64,000 nucleotides of DNA, taken from NCBI GenBank assembly GCA_905397405.1, contig CAJPVJ010000004.1, forward strand, positions 62,001 to 126,000. Direction: 5' to 3'. The notes beneath the pieces are model-generated. The model searched no databases. It had not been told where the DNA came from and worked only from the letters and a program-made list of their open reading frames with translations. The DNA comes from Oppiella nova. Its lineage: Eukaryota > Arthropoda > Arachnida > Sarcoptiformes > Oppiidae. Position 1 is the first letter of the stretch, and each line of letters opens with the position of its first letter. Shown here piece after piece: positions 57,907 to 64,000 of the stretch. Position numbers and translations under genes: made by a program.

Positions 57907-58797
57907 TTAATCCAAAATAGATTGAGTATTACTAATTAAATCCAATGTGAGTTTTTCCAGTTGTTTAGATTGTTGTTTCCAATGATGCCAATATAGATGT
58001 AAATCAGTTCTTGCTTTGGGCATGATTTCAAGTAATTGTCCTGTTGCTAATTCTTTTTGAATTTGCATTTTAGGCACCATGCCATAACCTAAATCGAGCA
58101 AAATTGCATCCACAAAAGATGTTGCAGAAGGAATAAAGTGGCATGGATAACTGTTTGGCATTAAGCCAAAAACGTGTTGTAAAACTTCGGCATGTACATG
58201 GTCTTTATCATTAAAAATAACAGCAGGGATATGCCGTAACGTTTCACGTTGAATGCCATGCTGAAAGTAAGTGTGGATAAAATTCGGTGTAGCAACCATC
58301 CTATAAGTCATTTTACCTAAATGAATCGCCTCACAGCCTTTCATTGGTTTCGATTCGGTCGAGATACAGGCATTGACCAATCCCGCTTCAAGAAGGTGAT
58401 GGGTTTGGGTTTGATCATCAATTTTTAAGTCTATAACAATTTTTTCTGTGAGTAAGGTGTGTTGAAATGTGGGTAATAGCCACGTCACCAATGAATCGGC
58501 ATTAGCCGCGATATTTAATTTAAAAAATTGTGATTGTGAGCTTTGCCCTTGAAGATTCTGAATTAAATTTTGTTCCATCAAGCGATGATGTTGCAGGAAA
58601 AGTAACACTTCCTGACCTGCTTGAGTGACTTTACATGGTCTTTCTCGAATGATCAGCAGTTGCCCAAGTTGTTTTTCCAAAGTTTGCAAACGTAGTGTTA
58701 CCGCTGATGCTGTGATATTTAAACGAATAGCAGCTTGCTCAAAGCTACCTGTTTCGGCAACCGCTAGAAAAGCTTCACTATGCTTACTTTGTAACAT
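57907..58797 (-). CDS. LysR-type regulator, ArgP-like
   Basis: The 296-residue regulator has the winged helix (HSEAFLAVAETGSFEQAA, LNITASAVTLRLQTLEKQLG) and an effector domain typical of ArgP/LysG. AGGATCAGC stands before the ATG. It is divergent from an ArgO/LysE-type exporter, the classical pair in which lysine and arginine act as effectors. The operator candidate lies between them. Confidence 0.88.
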   Translation of the reverse strand: MLQSKHSEAFLAVAETGSFEQAAIRLNITASAVTLRLQTLEKQLGQLLIIRERPCKVTQAGQEVLLFLQHHRLMEQNLIQNLQGQSSQSQFFKLNIAANADSLVTWLLPTFQHTLLTEKIVIDLKIDDQTQTHHLLEAGLVNACISTESKPMKGCEAIHLGKMTYRMVATPNFIHTYFQHGIQRETLRHIPAVIFNDKDHVHAEVLQHVFGLMPNSYPCHFIPSATSFVDAILLDLGYGMVPKMQIQKELATGQLLEIMPKARTDLHLYWHHWKQQSKQLEKLTLDLISNTQSILD

Positions 58798-58871
58798 GCT
58801 GATCCTCTAAAAAAATGGGCGTTTTTTATATAAAGATATAAGTTATTTTAAAAATGTCACATCATGATTAA

Positions 58872-58891
58872 CTAAGAAAAACTTAGCTAAG
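58872..58891. promoter_or_regulatory. Candidate operator of the argP-argO pair
   Basis: CTAAG-N5-CTTAG-CTAAG gives a short inverted repeat with a third half-site about 90 bases before the exporter and 75 before the regulator. It fits the T-N11-A style of LysR sites. Confidence 0.4.
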
Positions 58892-58978
58892 ATGATATTT
58901 ATTTATAAATACTCATTTAAAGAGATAAGTTTGGATAATAGCACAGTCCATTCAAAACTTTAAAAGTGTAGTTTTAAA

Positions 58979-59578
58979 ATGTTGCAAAGTTATATGCAGG
59001 GGTTGGCTGTTGGGTTTAGCCTGATTATTGCAATTGGCGCTCAAAATGCGTTTGTACTCAAACAAGGTTTAAAGAAGCAACATGTATTTTGGGTTTGCGT
59101 GGTCTGTGCCGCATCTGACTCGATTTTAATTTTATTAGGTGTACTTGGATTTTCAAAAGTCATTCAAACGCATCCAGAGTTTGTCGATTGGGCAAAATAT
59201 TTTGGAGCAACGTTTTTATTGGTCTATGGGGCGCAACATTTTCTACAAGCTTTTAGAACATCGACAGGTTTAAAACCGAGTGAAAAAAATGAATCCAAGC
59301 TGATGAAAATGCTTCTGATTTGTTTAGCTTTAACTTGGCTTAATCCACATGTTTATTTGGATACAGTGGTTTTAATTGGTTCTATATCGACAAAGTTTGA
59401 AACTACCGCACTTTATTTTGCGATTGGTGCAGTAACAGCATCGTGGTTATTCTTCTTTAGCTTAGGTTTTGGTGCACGCTTTTTACTCCCGGTTTTTCAA
59501 AATCAACGCGCATGGCAAATATTAGATTTTATTATTGCATTGGTTATGTGGGGAATTGCAATCTCTTTGCTGCTTTGA
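58979..59578 (+). CDS. LysE/ArgO family amino-acid exporter
   Basis: The 199-residue inner-membrane protein has five to six transmembrane helices. IAIGAQNAFVLKQGLK near residue 20 and LTWLNPHVYLDTVVLIG in the middle are signatures of ArgO and LysE. It should export arginine or lysine. It is regulated, by inference, by the divergent ArgP-like protein. Confidence 0.9.
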   Translation: MLQSYMQGLAVGFSLIIAIGAQNAFVLKQGLKKQHVFWVCVVCAASDSILILLGVLGFSKVIQTHPEFVDWAKYFGATFLLVYGAQHFLQAFRTSTGLKPSEKNESKLMKMLLICLALTWLNPHVYLDTVVLIGSISTKFETTALYFAIGAVTASWLFFFSLGFGARFLLPVFQNQRAWQILDFIIALVMWGIAISLLL

Positions 59579-59674
59579 TTGGTATTGTTGGATCAAGTCA
59601 GAGTAATGATCTTTTTATGAGGAAAGAGGGAACAATCTATATCGGGCTTGAGGATGTTCTCAATAAGAAGATTT

Positions 59675-59728
59675 AAAGTCCCTGACTCGTTTAAAGTCAT
59701 GTTAACTTTAGAGCGAGTAGGGACTTTT
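59675..59728. terminator. Terminator between exporter and bcp
   Basis: AAAGTCCCT...ACTCG and CGAGT...AGGGACTTT pair over a long stem enclosing a second hairpin (TTTAAAGT/ACTTTA). It probably ends bcp on the minus strand and may serve both directions. Confidence 0.75.
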
Positions 59729-59732
59729 GCAG

Positions 59733-60194
59733 TTAAGCTTTTTGTAGTGCTTTTAAGTCTTCTAAAACTTGTTCAGCATGTCCAGCCGCTTTAACTTTAC
59801 GATACTCTTTAACCAGTTTGCCTTGATGATAAATAAATGTTGAGCGCTCAATCCCCATCACTTGTTTACCATACATATTTTTTTCTTTAATCACATCAAA
59901 GTGTTTACATAATACTTCTTCTTTGTCACTGATCAGATTAATGGTCAATGCTTGCTTCTCCGTAAAGTTTTGATGTGCTTTTACAGAGTCACGAGATACA
60001 CCAATGATGGTGGTATTTAAAGCATCAAATTGATCTTTTATACAAGAGAAACCAACCGCTTGAGTGGTACAGCCAGGTGTAGAATCTTTTGGATAAAAAT
60101 ATAAAACTAACCAATCTGTAGAGAGCTCGGTGAGGTTGATTTCACCCGTAGTCGTTGGGAATTTCTGATTTGGAAGTTGTATTTGTTCAGTCAT
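59733..60194 (-). CDS. bcp: Thioredoxin-dependent peroxiredoxin, Bcp/PrxQ family
   Basis: The 153-residue enzyme reduces hydroperoxides. FYPKDSTPGCTTQA holds the peroxidatic Cys near residue 41. Many PrxQ proteins have a resolving Cys five residues later (C-x4-C); here that position is Val and a Cys occurs nine residues after the peroxidatic one (in GFSCIKD). It may use that Cys or act as a 1-Cys type. It stands nine bases upstream of nothing else and follows the Dph6-like gene closely, so the two may be cotranscribed. Confidence 0.9.
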   Translation of the reverse strand: MTEQIQLPNQKFPTTTGEINLTELSTDWLVLYFYPKDSTPGCTTQAVGFSCIKDQFDALNTTIIGVSRDSVKAHQNFTEKQALTINLISDKEEVLCKHFDVIKEKNMYGKQVMGIERSTFIYHQGKLVKEYRKVKAAGHAEQVLEDLKALQKA

Positions 60195-60203
60195 TGTTTG
60201 TCC

Positions 60204-60911
60204 TTAAATGCTGTTGTGTTTAAGTTCAAGTGCTAAAAAGGCATAATTTTCATGATAGAGAATATCACCTTTATTCAGTAAAAGCGGCTTTTTAAAAATT
60301 GGACCATCTATCAGTGTGGTATGAAATTCACCAGCTTCACCACATGGATCAATCCCACGTTCGATTAATTCATCCACAAAATCAGCTGTTAAAACTCTAC
60401 CCAAATCTTCAACCCGCATACCGAGGTTTAAATTAATCGTCACAATGATGCTGACAAAACCCAGTTGAATAAATTCACCTACAATGTCGAGCCGTGGTTT
60501 TTGCCATAATGGCATGCATAACTGTAATTGGCTTTGCTCACAGACAGATTGGTTCCATTGCGCATGTCCAATCAGATCAATATCACCGGTAACAAGTGCT
60601 TCTGCACCCAACTGTTTGGCTTGATTGAGAAGATTTACAAATTGATGTTCATAGTCATTCCACGTGGCTGATGCTTTAAGTATAGGTAAACCAATCAGCT
60701 CTGCTTGGGCATCAATGATATCAAGTGGCATGGCATGAGAACGAGATCTTTGTCCGTGTTCTTCTAACATGACAATGAGAGCTACGGCTTGCCCACTTTG
60801 CAAAGCGTGATATAAAGCCAGGCTACTATCTTCCCCGCCACTATATGAAGCAACAAATTTTTGTTGCTGTATCACAGTATTCCATTGGTCCTGCATATGG
60901 TTTTGTATCAT
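60204..60911 (-). CDS. Dph6-related ATP pyrophosphatase (diphthine-ammonia ligase family)
   Basis: The 235-residue protein has a PP-loop near residue 24, SGGEDSSLALYHAL, where most relatives have SGGKDS, and the family motifs EALVTGDI and GEFHTTL. In eukaryotes and archaea the family amidates diphthine, but bacteria lack diphthamide, so the bacterial role is unknown. The gene ends nine bases before bcp. Confidence 0.82.
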   Translation of the reverse strand: MIQNHMQDQWNTVIQQQKFVASYSGGEDSSLALYHALQSGQAVALIVMLEEHGQRSRSHAMPLDIIDAQAELIGLPILKASATWNDYEHQFVNLLNQAKQLGAEALVTGDIDLIGHAQWNQSVCEQSQLQLCMPLWQKPRLDIVGEFIQLGFVSIIVTINLNLGMRVEDLGRVLTADFVDELIERGIDPCGEAGEFHTTLIDGPIFKKPLLLNKGDILYHENYAFLALELKHNSI

Positions 60912-60920
60912 CCAATTGTA

Positions 60921-60947
60921 AAAAGAGCCTGCATGGGCAGGCTCTTT
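60921..60947 (-). terminator. Terminator after small secreted protein gene
   Basis: AAAGAGCCTGC/GCAGGCTCTTT is a perfect 11-base stem around ATGG; on the minus strand it is followed by TTACA after TTT. Confidence 0.85.
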
Positions 60948-60961
60948 GCAATGAGAAGAAA

Positions 60962-61372
60962 TTATTTCTTCGCTTGTGCAGCTTTCATTGCTTCTTCAGT
61001 TAAGGTTTTTAATTTACCTGTTAACTGAGGACCAAAACATGTTTGAAGGTCTTGGTTATTTTTTTGAACGAAAGCAAGTGTTGCTGGGCTTTTCTTTTGG
61101 TTAATGGCACTTTGAATTTGCCATTTTTGATCGTTGGTTAACTTACCATCAGATTCAACAGCACAGCTACAGTATTTGCTTACTTCAGCAGAAGTTAATT
61201 TACCACCTTTAGCTGTTTCTGTTTTACACACGCCAATAAGTGCAGATTTAACATTTGCGCTTTTGTAGGCTTGTTGAACTGCATTTGATTCAGCAGCAAA
61301 AGCCGTAGATCCCATTAAAGCCGAAGCTGAAAATAAAGCAGAAAGAATAAGACTTGATTTTAAATTTTTCAT
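60962..61372 (-). CDS. Small secreted protein with four cysteines
   Basis: The 136-residue product has a clear signal peptide, MKNLKSSLILSALFSASA, cleaved near AFA-AES. The mature part is helical and Lys/Ala/Gln-rich with Cys in GVCK, YCSC and TCFG, probably paired in disulfides. I do not recognise the family. I chose the ATG at 61372 because the signal starts there; the frame runs on upstream into queC. It follows queC by 13 bases. Confidence 0.72.
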   Translation of the reverse strand: MKNLKSSLILSALFSASALMGSTAFAAESNAVQQAYKSANVKSALIGVCKTETAKGGKLTSAEVSKYCSCAVESDGKLTNDQKWQIQSAINQKKSPATLAFVQKNNQDLQTCFGPQLTGKLKTLTEEAMKAAQAKK

Positions 61373-61385
61373 AAACAGTACCTTG

Positions 61386-62057
61386 TTATTGCGGTATATA
61401 ACGTGTTGGGTCTGCAATACCTGCATCCTTAAAACCTTCTTTACGAAGTCGGCAGCTATCACATTTGCCACAAGCACGTCCTTGGTCATCTGCTTGATAG
61501 CATGAAACCGTTTGACTATAGTCTACGCCATGTTCGATGCCTAAGCGTATTATATTCGCTTTGGATAAATGTAACAGAGGTGTTTCAAACTTAAGCGGTT
61601 TTCCTTCTACGCCTACTTTTGTTGCAAGACGAGCCATGTTAGCAAAGGCCTCGATAAACTCTGGGCGACAATCAGGATATCCTGAATAATCAACAGCATT
61701 GATACCAATCACGATTGCTTGAGCATCAAAAACTTCTGCTGCTGCAAGTGCATAAGACAAGAAAATGGTGTTACGTGCTGGAACATAAGTTACAGGAATA
61801 CCATCTGTTTCATGATCAGGAACATCAATGTTAAGGTCTGTAAGCGCTGAACCGCCTAAATTACCTAAATCGATATTAATCACACGATGTTCTACACCTG
61901 CACGTTGCGTTAAAGCGCGGGCTGCATCGAGTTCAGTGGTAGAGCGTTGACCATACATAAAACTTAGGGCAATACAGTCATAGTTTGCTTGAGCCCAAGC
62001 CAAACACGTCGTTGAGTCTAAGCCACCAGATAATAAGACTACGGCACGAGGGCGCAT
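61386..62057 (-). CDS. queC: 7-cyano-7-deazaguanine synthase
   Basis: The 223-residue enzyme makes preQ0 from 7-carboxy-7-deazaguanine in queuosine biosynthesis. The PP-loop [15 protein letters not shown] and the C-terminal zinc site [10 protein letters not shown] are present. GGAG stands eight bases before the ATG at 62057; a TTG two codons before is too close to it. It follows queE by 36 bases. Confidence 0.96.
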   Translation of the reverse strand: MRPRAVVLLSGGLDSTTCLAWAQANYDCIALSFMYGQRSTTELDAARALTQRAGVEHRVINIDLGNLGGSALTDLNIDVPDHETDGIPVTYVPARNTIFLSYALAAAEVFDAQAIVIGINAVDYSGYPDCRPEFIEAFANMARLATKVGVEGKPLKFETPLLHLSKANIIRLGIEHGVDYSQTVSCYQADDQGRACGKCDSCRLRKEGFKDAGIADPTRYIPQ

Positions 62058-62093
62058 ATCCAACTCTCCAAATATTAATAATTGACGATAAAT

Positions 62094-62804
62094 TTAACGA
62101 CCAGTTTCATCGTTCCAAAGCAATTTATGTAATTGCAACTGGAAGCGAACAGGGAGATGGTCTTCTAAAATCCATTGTGCTAAATCGCGTGCAAGCTGAG
62201 GCAAGCGTGCCGCACCTTTTTCCACTGCAAAAGCAGGAGAAAACCATACTGTGCTGACTTTTTGCGCTAAAGCGTATTGTTCAACTTGCTGTTTAGACCA
62301 CTCATAGTCTTCACGATTACAAATCACAAATTTGATTTGATCATGTTGAGTTAAATGATCAAGATTGCTGAGTAAATTCCGTGCAACCTCACCCGAAGTT
62401 GGGGTTTTTAAATCTAAAACTTTTGAAACACGTGGGTCGACTTTAGAGACATCTAAAGCGCCGCTGGTTTCTAAAGAAACTTCACAACCTAAATCTGCCA
62501 AACGTTGCATTAAGGGTAAGGCATTGGGCTGAGCGAGCGGTTCGCCACCTGTGACACAGATATAAGGAGTTTTATAATCTAATGTTGTTTGAATTATTTG
62601 GTCAAGCGATTGGCGTTCGCCACCTTCAAAAGAATAGGTGGTATCGCAATAGGTACAGCGTAATGGGCAACCTGTTAAACGAATAAAAACAGTCGGTAAA
62701 CCCGCAGTGTTGGCTTCACCTTGCAATGAATAAAAAATCTCCGTGATACGCAGCCCCGCAGACGGATCAGAAACAGGAATAGTCGAAGAACGAAGAGAAT
62801 TCAT
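62094..62804 (-). CDS. queE: 7-carboxy-7-deazaguanine synthase (radical SAM)
   Basis: The 236-residue enzyme rearranges 6-carboxytetrahydropterin to 7-carboxy-7-deazaguanine, the step before QueC. The radical-SAM cluster is C-x3-C-x2-C (GCPLRCTYCDT) near residue 48, and YSLQGE lies in the N terminus. The ATG at 62804 is preferred over GTG at 62816. QueE and QueC are adjacent; queD and folE-like genes are not in the window. Confidence 0.95.
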   Translation of the reverse strand: MNSLRSSTIPVSDPSAGLRITEIFYSLQGEANTAGLPTVFIRLTGCPLRCTYCDTTYSFEGGERQSLDQIIQTTLDYKTPYICVTGGEPLAQPNALPLMQRLADLGCEVSLETSGALDVSKVDPRVSKVLDLKTPTSGEVARNLLSNLDHLTQHDQIKFVICNREDYEWSKQQVEQYALAQKVSTVWFSPAFAVEKGAARLPQLARDLAQWILEDHLPVRFQLQLHKLLWNDETGR

Positions 62805-62828
62805 GAAATTTACCACAGATTACAAAAT

Positions 62829-62863
62829 GAAAAATCTCTACGATCACGATTGACCGTAGAGAT
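62829..62863 (-). terminator. Terminator after dapD
   Basis: ATCTCTACG (62834-62842) pairs with CGTAGAGAT (62855-62863); on the minus strand it runs into TTTTTC. Confidence 0.85.
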
Positions 62864-62913
62864 GAGAAGCGATTGCTACGCTAGATAACTAAAATTCCAC
62901 GAGGGAATATAAA

Positions 62914-63735
62914 TTAGTCTTCGCGAAGCAATTCGTTCAAGCTTGTTTTAGCACGCGTTTTAGCATCAACTTTCTTGACAATAATTGCAGCATATAAGCT
63001 ATATGTACCACATTTAGATGGTAGGCTGCCTGAAACAACGACAGATCCAGCTGGTACACGACCATAATGGATTTCACCTGTTTCACGGTCAAAAATCTTA
63101 GTCGATTGACCAATGAATACGCCCATTGAAATAACTGAGCCTTCTTCAACAATCACGCCTTCAACGATTTCAGAACGTGCACCAATAAAGCAGTTATCTT
63201 CAATGATTGTTGGGTTTGCTTGAAGTGGTTCAAGAACACCACCAATACCTACACCACCTGAAAGGTGAACATTTTTACCGATTTGAGCGCATGAACCTAC
63301 AGTCGCCCATGTATCAACCATTGTGCCTTCATCTACATAAGCACCAATGTTTACATAAGAAGGCATCAATACGACATTTTTCGCTTGGAAAGAACCTTTA
63401 CGCGCAACAGCAGGTGGTACAACACGTACACCAGCAGCTTTAAATTGTTCTTCAGTCCAACCAGTAAATTTAGTCTCTACTTTGTCATAGAAACGAAGAT
63501 CACATGATTCAATTGGCTTGTTATCGTTTAATTTAAAAGACAATAAAACAGCTTTTTTCAACCATTGGTGAACAATCCATTCACCGTCAATTTTTTCAGC
63601 TACACGAAGTGTGCCGTTATCTAAGCCAGCAATGGCTTCTTCAACAGCTTGACGTACGTCAGCAGGACAATCTACTGCTGTAAAGTTGGCACGGTTTTCA
63701 AACGCTTGTTCAATGATCGTTGAAAGCTGAGACAT
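62914..63735 (-). CDS. dapD: 2,3,4,5-tetrahydropyridine-2,6-dicarboxylate N-succinyltransferase
   Basis: The 273-residue trimeric enzyme succinylates tetrahydrodipicolinate in the lysine/diaminopimelate pathway, using the succinyl-CoA made by SucAB. The left-handed beta-helix hexapeptides ([43 protein letters not shown]) and the N-terminal helical domain are normal. GGAAG stands before the ATG at 63735. The frame extends 15 bases upstream without a start signal. Confidence 0.97.
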   Translation of the reverse strand: MSQLSTIIEQAFENRANFTAVDCPADVRQAVEEAIAGLDNGTLRVAEKIDGEWIVHQWLKKAVLLSFKLNDNKPIESCDLRFYDKVETKFTGWTEEQFKAAGVRVVPPAVARKGSFQAKNVVLMPSYVNIGAYVDEGTMVDTWATVGSCAQIGKNVHLSGGVGIGGVLEPLQANPTIIEDNCFIGARSEIVEGVIVEEGSVISMGVFIGQSTKIFDRETGEIHYGRVPAGSVVVSGSLPSKCGTYSLYAAIIVKKVDAKTRAKTSLNELLRED

Positions 63736-64000
63736 GATCTTCCTTCCCAAAAAATTTTAAAAGATTCTACACCAAATTGGACTCAGATTAGATATAAAAT
63801 CTAGTTTCAATCGAAAAAACTAATCTTATAATTTAAAATAAAACAACCAAATAAGTGAATTGTTAAGTTTTTATTTAATTTATTTCTTTTAAAAACAACA
63901 ATTAATATCTAATTGTATCAAAAAATAACAAAAAGTAATCAATTTCTCTATTAATTGTGCGGAGAGAATCACATATTATCGTTTCGAGTCCAACACATTA
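63736..64000. other. Non-coding region upstream of dapD at the window edge
   Basis: About 265 very AT-rich bases. I see no reading frame or terminator. They probably contain the dapD promoter. Confidence 0.4.

Overview
The window is a stretch of chromosomal core from a low-GC gammaproteobacterium, almost certainly an Acinetobacter species (Moraxellaceae). The evidence is the AT-rich sequence, the divergent gltA / sdhCDAB-sucAB-lpd-sucCD block, the GyrA, citrate synthase, PBP2 and RsxB-Nth sequences and their neighbourhoods, and the GyrA quinolone-region numbering (Ser81, Glu85). I see no prophage, insertion sequence, integron, CRISPR array, rRNA or tRNA.

Layout. (1) 0-5 kb: two paralogous ferritin-like metal-dependent hydrolases, the second followed by a short-chain dehydrogenase and a Baeyer-Villiger-type flavin monooxygenase in one apparent operon. 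(2) 5-10 kb: a DUF2306 membrane protein, a secreted YARHG protein, and a translationally coupled peptide importer plus Xaa-Pro aminopeptidase. (3) 10.3-24.5 kb: the TCA-cycle block, with gltA on the minus strand and sdhCDAB, sucAB-lpd and sucCD on the plus strand. Terminators after sdhB and lpd divide it into separate transcription units. A long hairpin-rich leader precedes sucA. (4) 24.6-29.6 kb: an SDR, an unrecognised secreted protein, a small charged lipoprotein, rsmD and mrdA (PBP2). (5) 29.9-34.5 kb: an envelope protein, a DUF445 membrane protein, adk, a small membrane protein, nth and an orphan rsxB. (6) 34.9-41.4 kb: gdhA, two DUF4377 envelope proteins, a DODA-type dioxygenase, rlmH, an M28 peptidase and xerC. 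(7) 41.6-48.2 kb: two GNAT paralogues, an Lrp/LysE divergent pair, etfBA and a zinc-ribbon membrane protein. (8) 48.7-55.3 kb: gyrA with an unusual insert, a YqfO-like protein, a nitroreductase, an enoyl-CoA hydratase, a NadM-type adenylyltransferase and YceI. (9) 55.4-59.6 kb: a LysR-regulated GST/tautomerase/NTF2-like cluster ending in a tandem-palindrome element, then a divergent argP/argO-like pair. (10) 59.7-64 kb: bcp, a Dph6-like ATP pyrophosphatase, a small secreted protein, queC, queE and dapD.

How the genes fit together. The central block supplies nearly all of the citrate-to-fumarate half of the TCA cycle and feeds electrons through SdhC/D. EtfBA collects electrons from acyl-CoA dehydrogenases encoded elsewhere. 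GdhA joins 2-oxoglutarate to glutamate, and DapD uses succinyl-CoA, the product of SucAB, for lysine and peptidoglycan precursors. The peptide transporter and aminopeptidase P supply amino acids, and the two LysE-type exporters with their regulators probably relieve amino-acid excess.

The window is mostly housekeeping. No complete new defence or mobile system is visible. The points that deserve a second look are the extra domain of about 92 residues inside the GyrA C-terminal domain, the structured sucA leader, the tandem palindromes at 57.63-57.83 kb that supply a stop codon, the diiron/SDR/monooxygenase operon with a Lys/Glu/Ala-rich N-terminal tail, the orphan rsxB, and a possible small-RNA interval between two terminators upstream of gyrA.
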